Under the pieces are notes generated by a model. It was not told where the DNA came from. It did not search any database and worked only from the letters and a program-made list of their open reading frames with translations. The translations under genes were made by a program, and so were the position numbers. From assembly GCA_918797485.1 (NCBI GenBank), contig CAKKNE010000004.1, positions 2,356,001 to 2,420,000 of the forward strand: a DNA stretch of 64,000 bases. The letters run 5' to 3'. Shown one piece after another: positions 42,325 through 51,657 of the stretch (its first letter is position 1; each line of letters opens with the position of its first letter). The DNA comes from Pelagomonas calceolata (lineage: Eukaryota; Sar; Pelagophyceae; Pelagomonadales; Pelagomonadaceae).

Positions 42325-44382
42325 ATGAACCTCGACGAGCTCGAGAGCGCCGCGCCGCCGGCGCCGGCCCAGGCCAAGTCGCCGCGCGGCGAGGTCGTCA
42401 CGGACCCGCAGCAACTGAAGGCCTGGCGCGACGCGGGCGCGCTGCCGCCGCGCGGGTTAAGGACGGTCGTCGCCTTTCCCCTGGCGCTCGACGCCTCGTG
42501 GAGCGCCGTGCGTGCTGCTATAGCCGCCAAAACGCAGTCGTTGGGCGGCGACCTCGCCGAGGACCACGGAGCTTTATATGCTCGTAGAAGGCCCATCGCC
42601 AAGGACTTCGAGAGGATCGGCCCCGCCTGGAAGCGCCGCGAGGGCCTCGTGGGGACCGTCAAAAGGGCGGACGAATTGTGGGTCAAACGCACATTAACGT
42701 TGTCGCGGGGCGAGCTCGCCTACTTCGAGAAGCCGAACGACTGGATGGTGTCGACGAGCGCGCGCGGGAGATTGTCAGTGACGAAGGACACTTCACTGAT
42801 CGCGACCGAAAACGAGGATGGCGCCTACTTCCGCGGGCCCGCCGGCGCGCCGACGCCCCACACGCTAAGTGTGAACGACGAGTGGACCTTTGCGTTCGAC
42901 GACGCTCGTTCTTTGATAGCCTGGCGCGACGCCTTAGAAACAGCAAAAACGACGCCCCCGGGACCGGCGCCGCCGATCTTCGAGCTGCGGGCCGCCGCTG
43001 CGACGTCATCCGGGTCCGAGACGCGCCAGAGACACGTCGTCGTCGCCTGCGACGGCGACTGCCGCGAGCCGATCCGAGCCGCGGTCAAGGCTTTAAGGGA
43101 TGAGGACGCCGCTTGTGCTGAGTTGTGGAAGAGTGGATCGAAGGCGCCGCCGGACGTGTTTGTTCTGTTAGATCTCGCGGCGGCGGCTCGTAGAAAAGCC
43201 ATACAAAAACACCGCGACGCGTTTGCAAGGGTGCGGAGCGGCCTCGACCAAGCGGCGCTCCGCGTCGAGAAGGTCCGAGAATTAGTACAACCCGGCTACA
43301 CGGCCGCGCGCTTGGACGTGCCATCTGTACAAATCCCGGACATTGATAAGCCGTCGAACGACTGGCGCGACGGCTGTGTCGATGAGGACGCTAGAAGTGA
43401 TGCTCTAGAAGCTGCCGTGAGTTACCTGCCGGTGAATGAGACGGACCGACTCGTTTCGTTACGAAGAGCGTGTTCGTCGGCGTCCGCGGCTCTGGAAAGT
43501 CGCGCACATACAAAGGCCGCGGAGGACGCGCGGAAGCAGGAGCGCGACCTCGTGGACATCGTCGAGCCCGCCGTCAAGCGGGGACTGAGAGACATGTGCG
43601 ACAGTCTCGCGGACGCCGTCAAGGCGGGGGCCTGGATCGGGCCGGAAGCGCCGTCCTCCGACCTGTGGCGCGTCGACGAGGTCGCCGCCCTGACGAAGGA
43701 CGTCGTGCTCGTGCGCTTCGCGTGTACGAGGGATAGTGTCACGCCGGGAACCGTCTGGGTGACGCGCGACGCGACGTACTTCGCGCCGTCGCTCGTCGGC
43801 AAGGTGTCGTCCTTCTTCTCGTTCTCGTCGAAAAAGGAGGAGAAGTTGATCCGGATGGCTCATGCTGATTTATCAAAGGCGTCTCGGGTCGCGTCTCCGG
43901 TGCCGCTCAAATCCAATGCGGTGTCTCTGAAAAGTAGAGATGGGACGTCTTTGATTTTAACACTGATCACGCCGGGCGCCTCCGTGTCGGCCTTTGTGGA
44001 CGTGGTCACGACGTGCGCGGCGCCGCGGCCGCCGCCTCGACAAAAACCTGCGCCGGTCGTTGTGGAGGCCAAGCAGCCGGAGCAGCGCGAGGACGAGGTC
44101 GCGGGCGCGGCGCGGCGGCTGCGCGAGGCGCTGGCGCCGGTCGCGGAGCCGCCTCCTACGCCGCCGCGGCCCGAGCCGATGCTGCGCGCGCCGCCTCCTG
44201 CGCCGCAGTCGCTCGGTGACTTTACGGGCGTCAAGGACTCGAAGCTCGGGGCGCGGATCTCGCTGGGCTTTACCGCGACGACGCCGACTCATACGCTCGC
44301 GCCGCCGCCCCCGCCTCCCGCGCCGCCGCCCGAGGAGGACGACGACGACGATGTGTTTTTGGATGCGCTTGACGGGAGCTAG
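42325..44382 (+). CDS. PH-domain protein ending in a copied RDR segment, 685 aa
   Basis: A pleckstrin-homology domain lies at about 110-215: GLVGTVKRADELWVKRTLTL, LAYFEKPNDW, and the closing WRDALETAK helix. It probably binds phosphoinositides at a membrane. The middle is helical (VEKVRELVQPGYTAARLD) and a second beta-rich domain follows. Near the C-terminus, SLGDFTGVKDSKLGARISL and FTATTPTHTLAP are nearly identical to a conserved RDR segment in this window, sandwiched between Pro-rich runs. The protein ends in an acidic tail EEDDDDDVFLDALDGS. The start MNLDELESAA is chosen over an ATG 57 bases upstream. Confidence 0.7.
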   Translation: MNLDELESAAPPAPAQAKSPRGEVVTDPQQLKAWRDAGALPPRGLRTVVAFPLALDASWSAVRAAIAAKTQSLGGDLAEDHGALYARRRPIAKDFERIGPAWKRREGLVGTVKRADELWVKRTLTLSRGELAYFEKPNDWMVSTSARGRLSVTKDTSLIATENEDGAYFRGPAGAPTPHTLSVNDEWTFAFDDARSLIAWRDALETAKTTPPGPAPPIFELRAAAATSSGSETRQRHVVVACDGDCREPIRAAVKALRDEDAACAELWKSGSKAPPDVFVLLDLAAAARRKAIQKHRDAFARVRSGLDQAALRVEKVRELVQPGYTAARLDVPSVQIPDIDKPSNDWRDGCVDEDARSDALEAAVSYLPVNETDRLVSLRRACSSASAALESRAHTKAAEDARKQERDLVDIVEPAVKRGLRDMCDSLADAVKAGAWIGPEAPSSDLWRVDEVAALTKDVVLVRFACTRDSVTPGTVWVTRDATYFAPSLVGKVSSFFSFSSKKEEKLIRMAHADLSKASRVASPVPLKSNAVSLKSRDGTSLILTLITPGASVSAFVDVVTTCAAPRPPPRQKPAPVVVEAKQPEQREDEVAGAARRLREALAPVAEPPPTPPRPEPMLRAPPPAPQSLGDFTGVKDSKLGARISLGFTATTPTHTLAPPPPPPAPPPEEDDDDDVFLDALDGS
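44205..44303 (+). repeat. Duplicated RDR coding segment inside the PH-domain gene
   Basis: About 99 bases match the minus strand of 61435-61533. CAGTCGCTCGG, GACTTTAC and GGCGTCAAGGACTCGAAG are shared almost without change; the second half has drifted mainly at third positions. The same frame is read in both genes. Confidence 0.85.
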
Positions 44383-44448
44383 CGGCCGTAAGATATATAT
44401 TATTAATCGGGCTGGTTCGTTCGGAGACTACTACCAGAGGGACCGTTA

Positions 44449-44913
44449 TCAGATTGCTATCAGCACCCACGGGCCGTAGTCGCGACCCCCCCTCGTGAAG
44501 ACCTCAAACGAGTAATGCAGAAACGCGATAAGAGTCTGGCGCATGTCACAAGTCCGCAGCGGGTCGTTGACGGCGAAGCGGTTCGCAAAAGCTTGCCTGT
44601 TGGTTTGATGCATCAGCTGGTTTAAATCAATCCAGCACTTGGGGTTGAAGATGCTGTAATCCCCTCGGGGTTCAACTAGGGGTTCACCATTAATATCGCC
44701 CTGGCCCTGCTGGCAGAGCTCCTGCAGCTCGCCGCCGTCCGCGCTGAACGAGAGCCGCGCAAAGATCTCTTGGGCGCGTCGCCCGCGTCCGATTCGCGAC
44801 GGCGCCGAGCATGGTACACCACGCAGGCCGCCCGCCGATGAAGTCGGAACTCGCTCTTGCCGAGGAGGACGGCAAGGGACTGGGCATTCCCACCGAAGAC
44901 GTGAACTTGCCAA
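44449..44913 (-). CDS. Unknown short open frame, possibly a gene fragment
   Basis: The C-terminal 100 residues look protein-like: EIFARLSFSADGGELQEL, FNPKCWIDLNQLMHQTN, DMRQTLIAFLHYSFEVFT. The N-terminal part overlaps the small plus-strand gene at 44811 and looks random, so the true start is uncertain and upstream exons may be missing. No family recognised. Confidence 0.35.
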   Translation of the reverse strand: MASSRLRWECPVPCRPPRQERVPTSSAGGLRGVPCSAPSRIGRGRRAQEIFARLSFSADGGELQELCQQGQGDINGEPLVEPRGDYSIFNPKCWIDLNQLMHQTNRQAFANRFAVNDPLRTCDMRQTLIAFLHYSFEVFTRGGRDYGPWVLIAI

Positions 44914-45110
44914 AATTCCCGGACTCAGAGGCGCGCCTAAACCGCCTGCCGCTCAAATATCTTCGAGAGCTCATCGTCGACGCGTGCGTCGCGGGCAAGC
45001 CGCCGACAGAGGCCGATATTGAGGCCGTGTTGCGGCGCCACATCGCCGAGCAGCAGGCCCAGACGACGTGCTGCGGGCGATGCTGCGGGTGTACCTGTGG
45101 TTGGGCTTGA
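44811..45110 (+). CDS. Small Cys-rich-tail protein, 99 aa
   Basis: Starts MVHHAGRPPMKSELAL (a second Met at 44838 is also possible). The body is a helical acidic-basic stretch (LNRLPLKYLRELIVDACV, ADIEAVLRRHIAEQQ) and the C-terminus ends CCGRCCGCTCGWA. The cysteine cluster suggests metal binding or lipidation. No family recognised. Stops 44 bases from the MFS gene. Confidence 0.55.
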   Translation: MVHHAGRPPMKSELALAEEDGKGLGIPTEDVNLPKFPDSEARLNRLPLKYLRELIVDACVAGKPPTEADIEAVLRRHIAEQQAQTTCCGRCCGCTCGWA

Positions 45111-45154
45111 ATGTAACGTACATAAGTTTGTAGGTATAGTCCTTACGGCCAAAT

Positions 45155-46540
45155 CTAGAGCCGGCGCGCCTGGAGCGCGCCGAGCACGAGGAACGCCGCC
45201 GCGGCGAAGTACGGCGCGCCGACCGGAATGCCCGTGTCCCCGTCGAGCCCCCGCGCCAGCAACCTTCCATACAACGGGTAGCCCGCGGCCGACGCGAGCT
45301 CCTGGAGCGTCTGCAGGCCGCCCAGGACCGCTCCTTTTGAGTTTCTATCAGCCGCTCCAGCAACAATCGAAGTCAAGGCCGGCACGGCCACGGCACCGAA
45401 CCCGCACACGACGATGGCCGCGACGTATCGCGGCCCCGTCGGCGCGAGAGCCGCGCAGATAAAACCAAGAGCATAGACCAGACACCCGAAGTTCGCCGCG
45501 CCGACCACGCCCAATCTAGGAACAACTAATTTGGGCACGACGGCCAGCATCAGGCCCACTACAACTAATAAAGGCCCGGACTGCTGCGGGCCCCAGCCAA
45601 ACTTCGCGTCGACGTAGGGCACGAAGCACGCGTTCAGCGCGAGATTGCCCAGCCACACTAATGAGAAGGCGATCGCCGTCTTCTTTAAAGGTGTACTTTT
45701 CTTGAAGAGGTCCAACTGGCCTAACGACGAGATGGGGTTCGCCTCGTCCCACTTGATGCCCTTTGAAGCAGGCGCACTTTCCGGCGTGATGAAGAGAGCA
45801 AGGAACGCATTGAGGAGCTGCAACGACGCCGCCAGGTACATGGGCTTCCGATATTGGCCGCCCTTGGATAAGACGGCGGCCATGGGAAAGCCCACTATAA
45901 ATGCACCTCCTACAGATAAACCTTGAAAGACGCCTAGCGCGGCAGCTCTTGCGGCTCCTGAATCTTGTGAAGTGGCATCAGCTACAAACGCAGCACAAAC
46001 AGCGTTCATGCAGCTCGTCAGGCCGTCGATGGCGTCGGCGGCGAAGAAGTGGGCGACCTTCGTGGCGCGCGCTTGTACTAACACCGTCGTCGCGTAGCCC
46101 AGGGCCGACAACGCGATGAGCGGCTTCCTGCCGACGCCGTCGGAACAGGCGCCCAGCGCTCCCACGAAGAGGAAGGTCAAAAGCTTGTCTACGCCTTCCA
46201 CATCGCCCGCGACTCTGGCCGATTTCGACGTGATGACCGCCGCGCCGTCGTCGTTGACGGTCGAGGCGATGACCTTGGGCAGCACCGGGATGCAGAGTCC
46301 CAGCGACAGGAAGTAGAGCCAGTTGTGGAGCACGGCCCAGGCGTACGAGACTTGTTTTTGCTTGGCGCCGCCAGAGAGGGCGAGCGGTTTCTCTGTTACG
46401 GTTTTAGCTGCGGCTCGTCCCGTCGTTGGTGCCTTCGGTGCCTTGCTAAGCGCCGCCGCGCGACCGGTTGTTGGTTTCTTCGGGGCCTTGCTTATCGCAG
46501 CGGCGCTCGCAAGCAGGAGAAGGAGCCGCATGGCAGCCAA
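45155..46540 (-). CDS. MFS transporter (TetA/MFSD14-like) with a repeated leader
   Basis: 461 residues. About twelve hydrophobic segments with the MFS loop 2-3 motif GACSDGVGRKPLIALS, as in TetA and HIAT1/MFSD14 sugar- or drug-type carriers. The N-terminus has a hydrophobic start (MRLLLLLASAAA) followed by two near-identical units, SKAPKKPTTGRAAA and SKAPKAPTTGRAAA, then KTVTEKPLALSGG; it looks like an organelle leader with a duplicated 15-residue unit. Substrate unknown. Confidence 0.75.
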   Translation of the reverse strand: MAAMRLLLLLASAAAISKAPKKPTTGRAAALSKAPKAPTTGRAAAKTVTEKPLALSGGAKQKQVSYAWAVLHNWLYFLSLGLCIPVLPKVIASTVNDDGAAVITSKSARVAGDVEGVDKLLTFLFVGALGACSDGVGRKPLIALSALGYATTVLVQARATKVAHFFAADAIDGLTSCMNAVCAAFVADATSQDSGAARAAALGVFQGLSVGGAFIVGFPMAAVLSKGGQYRKPMYLAASLQLLNAFLALFITPESAPASKGIKWDEANPISSLGQLDLFKKSTPLKKTAIAFSLVWLGNLALNACFVPYVDAKFGWGPQQSGPLLVVVGLMLAVVPKLVVPRLGVVGAANFGCLVYALGFICAALAPTGPRYVAAIVVCGFGAVAVPALTSIVAGAADRNSKGAVLGGLQTLQELASAAGYPLYGRLLARGLDGDTGIPVGAPYFAAAAFLVLGALQARRL

Positions 46541-46918
46541 GCGAGGAGCTGGGTTTCGAAGGTACAGCAGTCGTTGCCGGCTCCTAGAGTACTTTCAAAG
46601 CAACAGGAATGCAATTGCTGGCGTCCCAGCGGCTGCAAGCGGTTCTGGGGGCGGCAATCTGTTAGCTAGCGGCCTGTAAAGGCACTAGCCCAAACTCCAG
46701 CTTTTGCTTTTTCAGGGAGGCTGGCCGTGTGTCGAGCCAGCGCGCCTGCTTACGCATTGTTTTGATCTCTCACGCTATCGAGATCACTGCGCTAGCGCAG
46801 CCTGAAACGCGTAGCCGTCATAAAGGCGCTTTCCTAGCCCGCCGCCGCGCGCGCGACAGGCGCGCCGCCGCGGTTGGCGCAAGGAGCCGCTACCCCGAGC
46901 TCCACCACAAAAAAGAAC
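46541..46918. other. Divergent intergenic region
   Basis: 378 bases. A strong CTAG-bounded element lies at 46666-46688. No gene. Confidence 0.6.
46666..46688 (+). promoter_or_regulatory. CTAG-bounded upstream element, p24 gene
   Basis: CTAGCGGCCTGTAAA then GGCACTAG (23 bp), 230 bases upstream of the ATG at 46919 and 126 bases from the divergent MFS ATG. Confidence 0.6.
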
Positions 46919-47677
46919 ATGCCCCGCCCGCGACGAAGACAACTCCTCCTCGCCGCCCTCGCCACTTTAACGAGCGCCGACCGCCTCCAGGACGAGGGCG
47001 TCGAACTGAGAGTGGCCGCGAAACAGACGAGATGTATATATGAGGAGCTGCCCGAGGGCGTCGGCGGCACGCTCGAGGTCTTCGTATTGAGTGGAGGCGG
47101 CGAGATGGACATCGACGTCGCCGTCGACGGGCCCCTGAAAATTGACGAGGTCAGCGGCCTGCCCGCCAAAAACGGGAAGCCCGCGGCGCGCGTCACGGTC
47201 AAGAGCGGCGGCGTGAATGAAGATAGGTTCGCTTCTCCTACACACGTGGCGCTCGCCGCGCCGCGCGACGGCCCGGGCGCCTATTCCATATGTCTGGACA
47301 ACTCGGGAAGCAGGTACACGGAGAAGGTCGTTTCGTTAGCCGTGCGCACGTCGGAAGACAAGGGCAACGCCGCCGTGAAGCACAAGAAGGACAAGAAGAA
47401 GGGCGGGCGGAACAGCGAGAATGTGGAAAAGGTCGAGGCGCGCGTCGTCGCGCTGCGCGGGCAATTGGCGACGCTCAAGGACAAGCAGGCGCGCGAGCGG
47501 CGGCGCCTCGCGAAGCACCGGGCGCTCTATGATGCGCGCCACGACGGCATGGTCCAGGCGTCGCTCATGGAGACGTGCGTCTACGTGCTCTGCTCGGTCT
47601 TCCAGTTGGTGTTTGTCCGGCGCTGGTTCGCGGGGAAAGGCGGTATGTTGCCGGTGTACAAGGGCAATATGGACTAA
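46919..47677 (+). CDS. p24/TMED cargo-receptor family protein
   Basis: Cycles between ER and Golgi in COPI/COPII vesicles. 252 residues. Signal peptide MPRPRRRQLLLAALATLTSA; a GOLD domain at about 25-150 with the Cys pair in TRCIYEELPEG and YSICLDNSGS; a coiled coil (VEARVVALRGQLATLKDKQA); and one C-terminal transmembrane helix (CVYVLCSVFQLVFVRRWF). The short cytosolic tail ends in KGNMD and lacks an obvious di-Lys signal. A basic KKDKKKGGR insert in the lumen is unusual for the family. Confidence 0.85.
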   Translation: MPRPRRRQLLLAALATLTSADRLQDEGVELRVAAKQTRCIYEELPEGVGGTLEVFVLSGGGEMDIDVAVDGPLKIDEVSGLPAKNGKPAARVTVKSGGVNEDRFASPTHVALAAPRDGPGAYSICLDNSGSRYTEKVVSLAVRTSEDKGNAAVKHKKDKKKGGRNSENVEKVEARVVALRGQLATLKDKQARERRRLAKHRALYDARHDGMVQASLMETCVYVLCSVFQLVFVRRWFAGKGGMLPVYKGNMD

Positions 47678-48005
47678 GTGGCTTGTAGTAATTCGTGGAT
47701 GGACTTGGACGGCTTTTTTGGCCAGCCGTCCGGCGACGGCGTGAGGTGGGGTAGGTGTGTTTTCGTGCGATCGTCGCGGTGATGGCGTTGGTCGTAGAGT
47801 TTAGCACAGCTCATACGCCATCGACGCGACTCATCATCTCTTCGTTCTCGTGCGCGAGTCGACCATGCGCGACCGGGGCGACGCGCTGGGACGGTAGTGC
47901 CGTTGCGTTATGTAGTGACTACTTGAAACTTTCTTACTTCAAACTACGATAAATATTCGGACGAACGAAACACAGGGGCGTGCGCTTCTGCGCAGCCCGA
48001 AAAAG
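47678..48005. other. Convergent intergenic region with an introner-core 16-mer
   Basis: 328 bases, much longer than other convergent gaps here. ACGCCATCGACGCGAC at 47815-47830 is identical to the SDR intron and complementary to the RDR introner core. Ends of an introner are not recognised, so this may be a fragment or chance. Confidence 0.4.
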
Positions 48006-48896
48006 CTATCGCGACGTCGGCAGCGCCTCCGGCGGTCGATCGGGCGGGCACATGCGCGACGCGCCCGGCGGCCCGTCGCCGACGGGGCACTCCTCCGAGC
48101 AGCTCGCGGCGATGTCGCTGTTGACGGTGTTCCACGCGAGGTCGAAGATGTTGCTTACCAGTAAGCGGTACTCGACCGGCGTCGAGTAGACCAGCAAATT
48201 CGCCGGCGTCCAGAGCTTCGCGGAGGCGACGAGTGTCGACACGTACGAGTCGCGCACGACGTTCGGGACCCGCCGCGCGGGCACGCCGTTTAAACGAGAA
48301 GCGAAGGGCAAATCGTAGAACGCGACGTAGAGCGGCACCCAGAAGAACTGCTCGAGCGCCATCTGCAGGGCCACGCGCGCCGCGGGCCCGTCTACATTTT
48401 CTACTGCGAAGGCGTCCGCGAAATCAAAGTAGACCGCCCACAGCAGCCCGCCGCCGAGGCCCTTGAGGGCGTAGCGCGCCGCGCGCTGCCTGTCATAAAC
48501 CTGGCCGCGCTGCGCGATGGCGTCGCCCGTGACTCCTACAACAGCGTTCGTCACGCTCTTCGTCGCGAGCGGGTGCGCGTCGATGAGGCCGGCGTACGCG
48601 GTCCCGGCGGCGTGCAGCGCGTCGTGGACCGGCGACGGCGACGCGATGTACGCGTAGAGCGCCTCGGCGGCGTCGTAGGGGGCGGCCGACAGCGGCGCGC
48701 ACGGCGTTCGTCGTCGCCTCCCCGACAAGGCGGGGCCCGCGGCGGGGGGTCGTCGGCTGCCCGTACTGTGGGGTCGTCGACTCCGTTGGGCCTCCGCGGC
48801 GTGGAGTTTGGGGTCTGGCAACTGAAAGCTTTGAATTTGAAGCACCAGTAGAGCTAGGGACAGCGCCCTTCGCAGAGGCCGCCGCCGGGACATCAT
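48006..48896 (-). CDS. Mpv17/PMP22-family membrane protein
   Basis: 296 residues from the first of two adjacent Mets (MMSRRRPLRR). Four hydrophobic segments in the C-terminal half with family features: HPLATKSVTNAVVGVTGDAIAQRG (the P-x-x-T ... GD-x-x-Q block), YALKGLGGGLLWAVYFDFAD, FFWVPLYVAFYDLPF, and SAKLWTPANLLVYSTPVEYRL. Members are inner mitochondrial, peroxisomal or plastid membrane channels. The Arg/Pro-rich N-terminus plus LSLALLVLQIQSFQL suggests organelle targeting. Confidence 0.85.
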   Translation of the reverse strand: MMSRRRPLRRALSLALLVLQIQSFQLPDPKLHAAEAQRSRRPHSTGSRRPPAAGPALSGRRRRTPCAPLSAAPYDAAEALYAYIASPSPVHDALHAAGTAYAGLIDAHPLATKSVTNAVVGVTGDAIAQRGQVYDRQRAARYALKGLGGGLLWAVYFDFADAFAVENVDGPAARVALQMALEQFFWVPLYVAFYDLPFASRLNGVPARRVPNVVRDSYVSTLVASAKLWTPANLLVYSTPVEYRLLVSNIFDLAWNTVNSDIAASCSEECPVGDGPPGASRMCPPDRPPEALPTSR

Positions 48897-49358
48897 GGCG
48901 TCCCTCGCAGCCACTCCCTTTCCAGCTCGACGCCTCTGGGCTCGGACACGCCACCGCGCACTGAATGCCGTCACAGCTGCTGGTTTGGGACTACCATTTT
49001 TTTTTTCGTCCGATCAGCCTTGGAAGGACCCGTTCACATCCCCGGATACTGATACGGTGACGCGGAGGCTCAAAAGCGGGCTCGACCATGAGCAACTCTC
49101 TTGTGGCTGGCAGGCAGGCTGGCATTGGCCATTTGTGTGCCGCGAGCAACCGCAGACGCCGTGCGACGCAGTTACGCGACGCCTCTTGTGTAGCATTTTC
49201 ACTGCTGCCAAAATCTTAAGCGCTCGGCACCGCTGTGGGGCATTTTTTTGCGAGAGCACATACAGCACTCTGCTGAGTACGAGCTTGTAAAAGCGCGGGC
49301 ATCAGTCGGATTGCAGGAGCGCGATCACACCAGGCTGCTACACAACGACAGCACAAAA
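48897..49358. other. Divergent intergenic region
   Basis: 462 bases. T-run near 48999-49008, GC-rich elsewhere. No CTAG-bounded element found and no gene. Confidence 0.5.
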
Positions 49359-50063
49359 ATGGCAGCACTACTAGATTTCCGAGGCGAGCAGCATCACTCA
49401 ATCAGCTGGGCGGACGCGCCAACGATCACACCCATCGATGCAGAACCGCCAAGGCGCACGCGCTCGAGAACGCCGCCGCCGCGACGCGAACCGCGCCCGT
49501 CAAGGAAGTCGCGACGCCGAAAGGACCACGAGGCCGCACTGGCGGCGACGCTCAAAGCTCTCGGAGACGCCCTCGACGAGGCGGCCGACGATGAGGTCGC
49601 CGAGCTGTACGAAAGACGGCCGTACCCGGAGCCGGAGACCGTCGAGACCTTCCTCGCCTGCCCGGCGCCGGCGCGGCGACGAACCAAGGCGCCGGGGCCC
49701 GAGACGCGCGCCAGCGAGGCGATGCGGGGGTATTTCCGCTGCGAGCGGGCGCTCCGCGGCGGTCTCAACGACGTGGCGACGCCCGCATGCGAGCGGCGCC
49801 TGCTCGAGTGGCTCGGCGACGGGCGACGACCGCTCTCGCCGACGTCGATGCTCGCCCAGAACGGGCTGAAGCTCGAGGCGCCCTACGGCTCGTCGGCGCG
49901 CGGCCGCCTCGTCGCGCACGCGTGCGCGCGCTTCCACGGCTGCCCCTCGAAAACGCTCGACGACGCGACGGTGTTGGTGGAGCGGCCGCTGTCACCTTCG
50001 CACGCGCTGCGCCATGGCGCGACAATAATCGACGCCTTCACGTCGAGGGGGAGACGGCTCTAA
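49359..50063 (+). CDS. R3H-like protein with basic N-terminus, 234 aa
   Basis: Start MAALLDFRGEQHH. Residues 20-55 are Arg/Pro-rich (RRTRSRTPPPRREPRPSRK), likely nuclear or RNA-binding. The C-terminal part (YGSSARGRLVAHACARFHGC, PSKTLDD) resembles the R3H core (R-x(3)-H) in R3HDM4-type proteins. ETFLACPAPARRRTKAPG precedes it. Single-strand nucleic-acid binding is the family role. Assignment moderate. Confidence 0.55.
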   Translation: MAALLDFRGEQHHSISWADAPTITPIDAEPPRRTRSRTPPPRREPRPSRKSRRRKDHEAALAATLKALGDALDEAADDEVAELYERRPYPEPETVETFLACPAPARRRTKAPGPETRASEAMRGYFRCERALRGGLNDVATPACERRLLEWLGDGRRPLSPTSMLAQNGLKLEAPYGSSARGRLVAHACARFHGCPSKTLDDATVLVERPLSPSHALRHGATIIDAFTSRGRRL

Positions 50064-50091
50064 TGTTTTCTGTGAACAACAAATTAACAAA

Positions 50092-51657
50092 CTAGAAGTA
50101 CCGTCGGACCTCGCAGGGAGGCCTATCGGAATAAATCACCGGCAGCTCAGCATCACTCGGAGTAGACGCCATGCTCGCCGACCGCACGTACCGCGTCCGT
50201 ACCCCTGCATAAGCGGTCGCCGGCAACCCGTTGAAATCGCAGGCGCCGGCGCTCGTGTAGGCGCCGCAGCAGGGAAAGAGGAGCCAGTCGCCGCGCCGTA
50301 TTTCAGGAGCGTTTTCGACGCGCGAGAAGACCACGTCCAGCGAATCGCACGTCGGCCCGAAAACCGTTGTCAATGCATCAGACCCGTCCACGCTCGAACC
50401 GCCGACGACGACGGCGTGGGGCAGCCAGCCATCGTAGACGATCGCGTTAAACGCGCCGTAGACCCCATCCGAGATCCAGCACTGGCGCTCCTCCCTCCTA
50501 CTGTCGTTGGAGACGAGCTCCCTGCTTCTGGAACCGACCACCCGACAGCACAACGCGGCAGACGCCTCGGCGAAGTAGCGGCCCGGCTCCGCGATGATTT
50601 GTAATGAGGGATACTGCTCCAGCGGGAAGTACTTTGTCAGCGCTTGATTAAGCGCATCTACGACAGTAGTATCACCGGACGCCGACACGGCCGCATTGCC
50701 ATCATCACTAAAACCACCACAAAAACCACCGCCCACGTCTAAGACGTCCAAAGGTGTAGCATGCGGCCTTAACGTAGTATACAGGTCGAAGACGCGCTTC
50801 GCCGCACAAACGGCGTCCGCGAAGGCCTTCGGCGACCGCGCGCCGGACCCGACGTGGAAGGCGACGCCGCGTAAGTTAATAGATCGTTCTGCACAGGCCT
50901 CTATGAGTCCGGCAATCTCGCCCTCCAAACAACCATACTTGGCACCGAAGGGTAAACGACTGGCGGAGTCGTCCGCGCGGATCCGCAGCAACACGCGGCA
51001 GTTCGTTTTCTCTAATTTGTCCAATTCATCGATACAATCGAAGGTCGTCAGCGCTATGCCGGACGCGTGCAGGAACGCTATATCAGAGGGCAGCTTGCAG
51101 GGGTTCGCGAAGACAATCCTCGACGGGGGACAGCCCGCGTCGAGCGCCAACCGAGCCTCCTTCTCGGACGCGCAGTCGAAGCCGCATCCCTTCGTAGCGA
51201 GGGCCTTGATTAACTGAGAGTCCGGGAAGCACTTGACGGCGTATCTAGGTTCTATGCGCGGAAAGGCAGAACGCCACGCCTCGAGCAGCCTCTCCGCCGC
51301 GCCGAGGTCTACCACGTACATGGGTCCGGCGAAGTCCGCGCCCGCTTTTTGTACAACCGTCGCACAGTAGGCGGACAAGCCGGCGGCGCGGCCGTTCGGG
51401 ATGGCCTCGACGCTCGTGGACGGCGGCAAGGAGCCGCCCGCATTTGTGACAGGTTCGACGGCGGCGGGCGGCGCTCTTCTGGAAGGCCACTCGGCGGGCC
51501 ACTCGACGGCTTTTGCGGGAGGCGGTTTTGTGGCTCCGTCGAGGCGCGCGGACCACTGCGCGTTGATCTCGGAGATGCGCGCGTCGCGGCGGGACCAGGC
51601 GTCGGCCTGGATCTGGGAGAGGGAGTTGGCGCGCGGCCGGCTCGCGAGCTCGCTCAT
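50092..51657 (-). CDS. Ornithine/arginine decarboxylase-family PLP enzyme
   Basis: 521 residues. The PLP lysine is in EPRYAVKCFPDSQLIKAL; VGSGARSPKAF, LDVGGGFCGG and AEPGRYFAEASA follow, and the active-site Cys is in FGPTCDSLDVVF. Group IV decarboxylases make putrescine from ornithine (or related amines). Lys-Cys-Phe-Pro replaces the usual K-C-N, so substrate is not certain. An extra N-terminal segment of about 100 residues is low-complexity Ala/Pro/Trp. Start at MSELASRPRANSL. Confidence 0.85.
   Translation of the reverse strand: MSELASRPRANSLSQIQADAWSRRDARISEINAQWSARLDGATKPPPAKAVEWPAEWPSRRAPPAAVEPVTNAGGSLPPSTSVEAIPNGRAAGLSAYCATVVQKAGADFAGPMYVVDLGAAERLLEAWRSAFPRIEPRYAVKCFPDSQLIKALATKGCGFDCASEKEARLALDAGCPPSRIVFANPCKLPSDIAFLHASGIALTTFDCIDELDKLEKTNCRVLLRIRADDSASRLPFGAKYGCLEGEIAGLIEACAERSINLRGVAFHVGSGARSPKAFADAVCAAKRVFDLYTTLRPHATPLDVLDVGGGFCGGFSDDGNAAVSASGDTTVVDALNQALTKYFPLEQYPSLQIIAEPGRYFAEASAALCCRVVGSRSRELVSNDSRREERQCWISDGVYGAFNAIVYDGWLPHAVVVGGSSVDGSDALTTVFGPTCDSLDVVFSRVENAPEIRRGDWLLFPCCGAYTSAGACDFNGLPATAYAGVRTRYVRSASMASTPSDAELPVIYSDRPPCEVRRYF

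Noticed and set aside
44379-44395. CTAGCGGCCGTAAGATA at the end of the PH-domain gene as another upstream element
   Set aside because: Only the left half matches, it overlaps the stop codon, and no plus-strand gene starts within 400 bases except the weak small gene at 44811.
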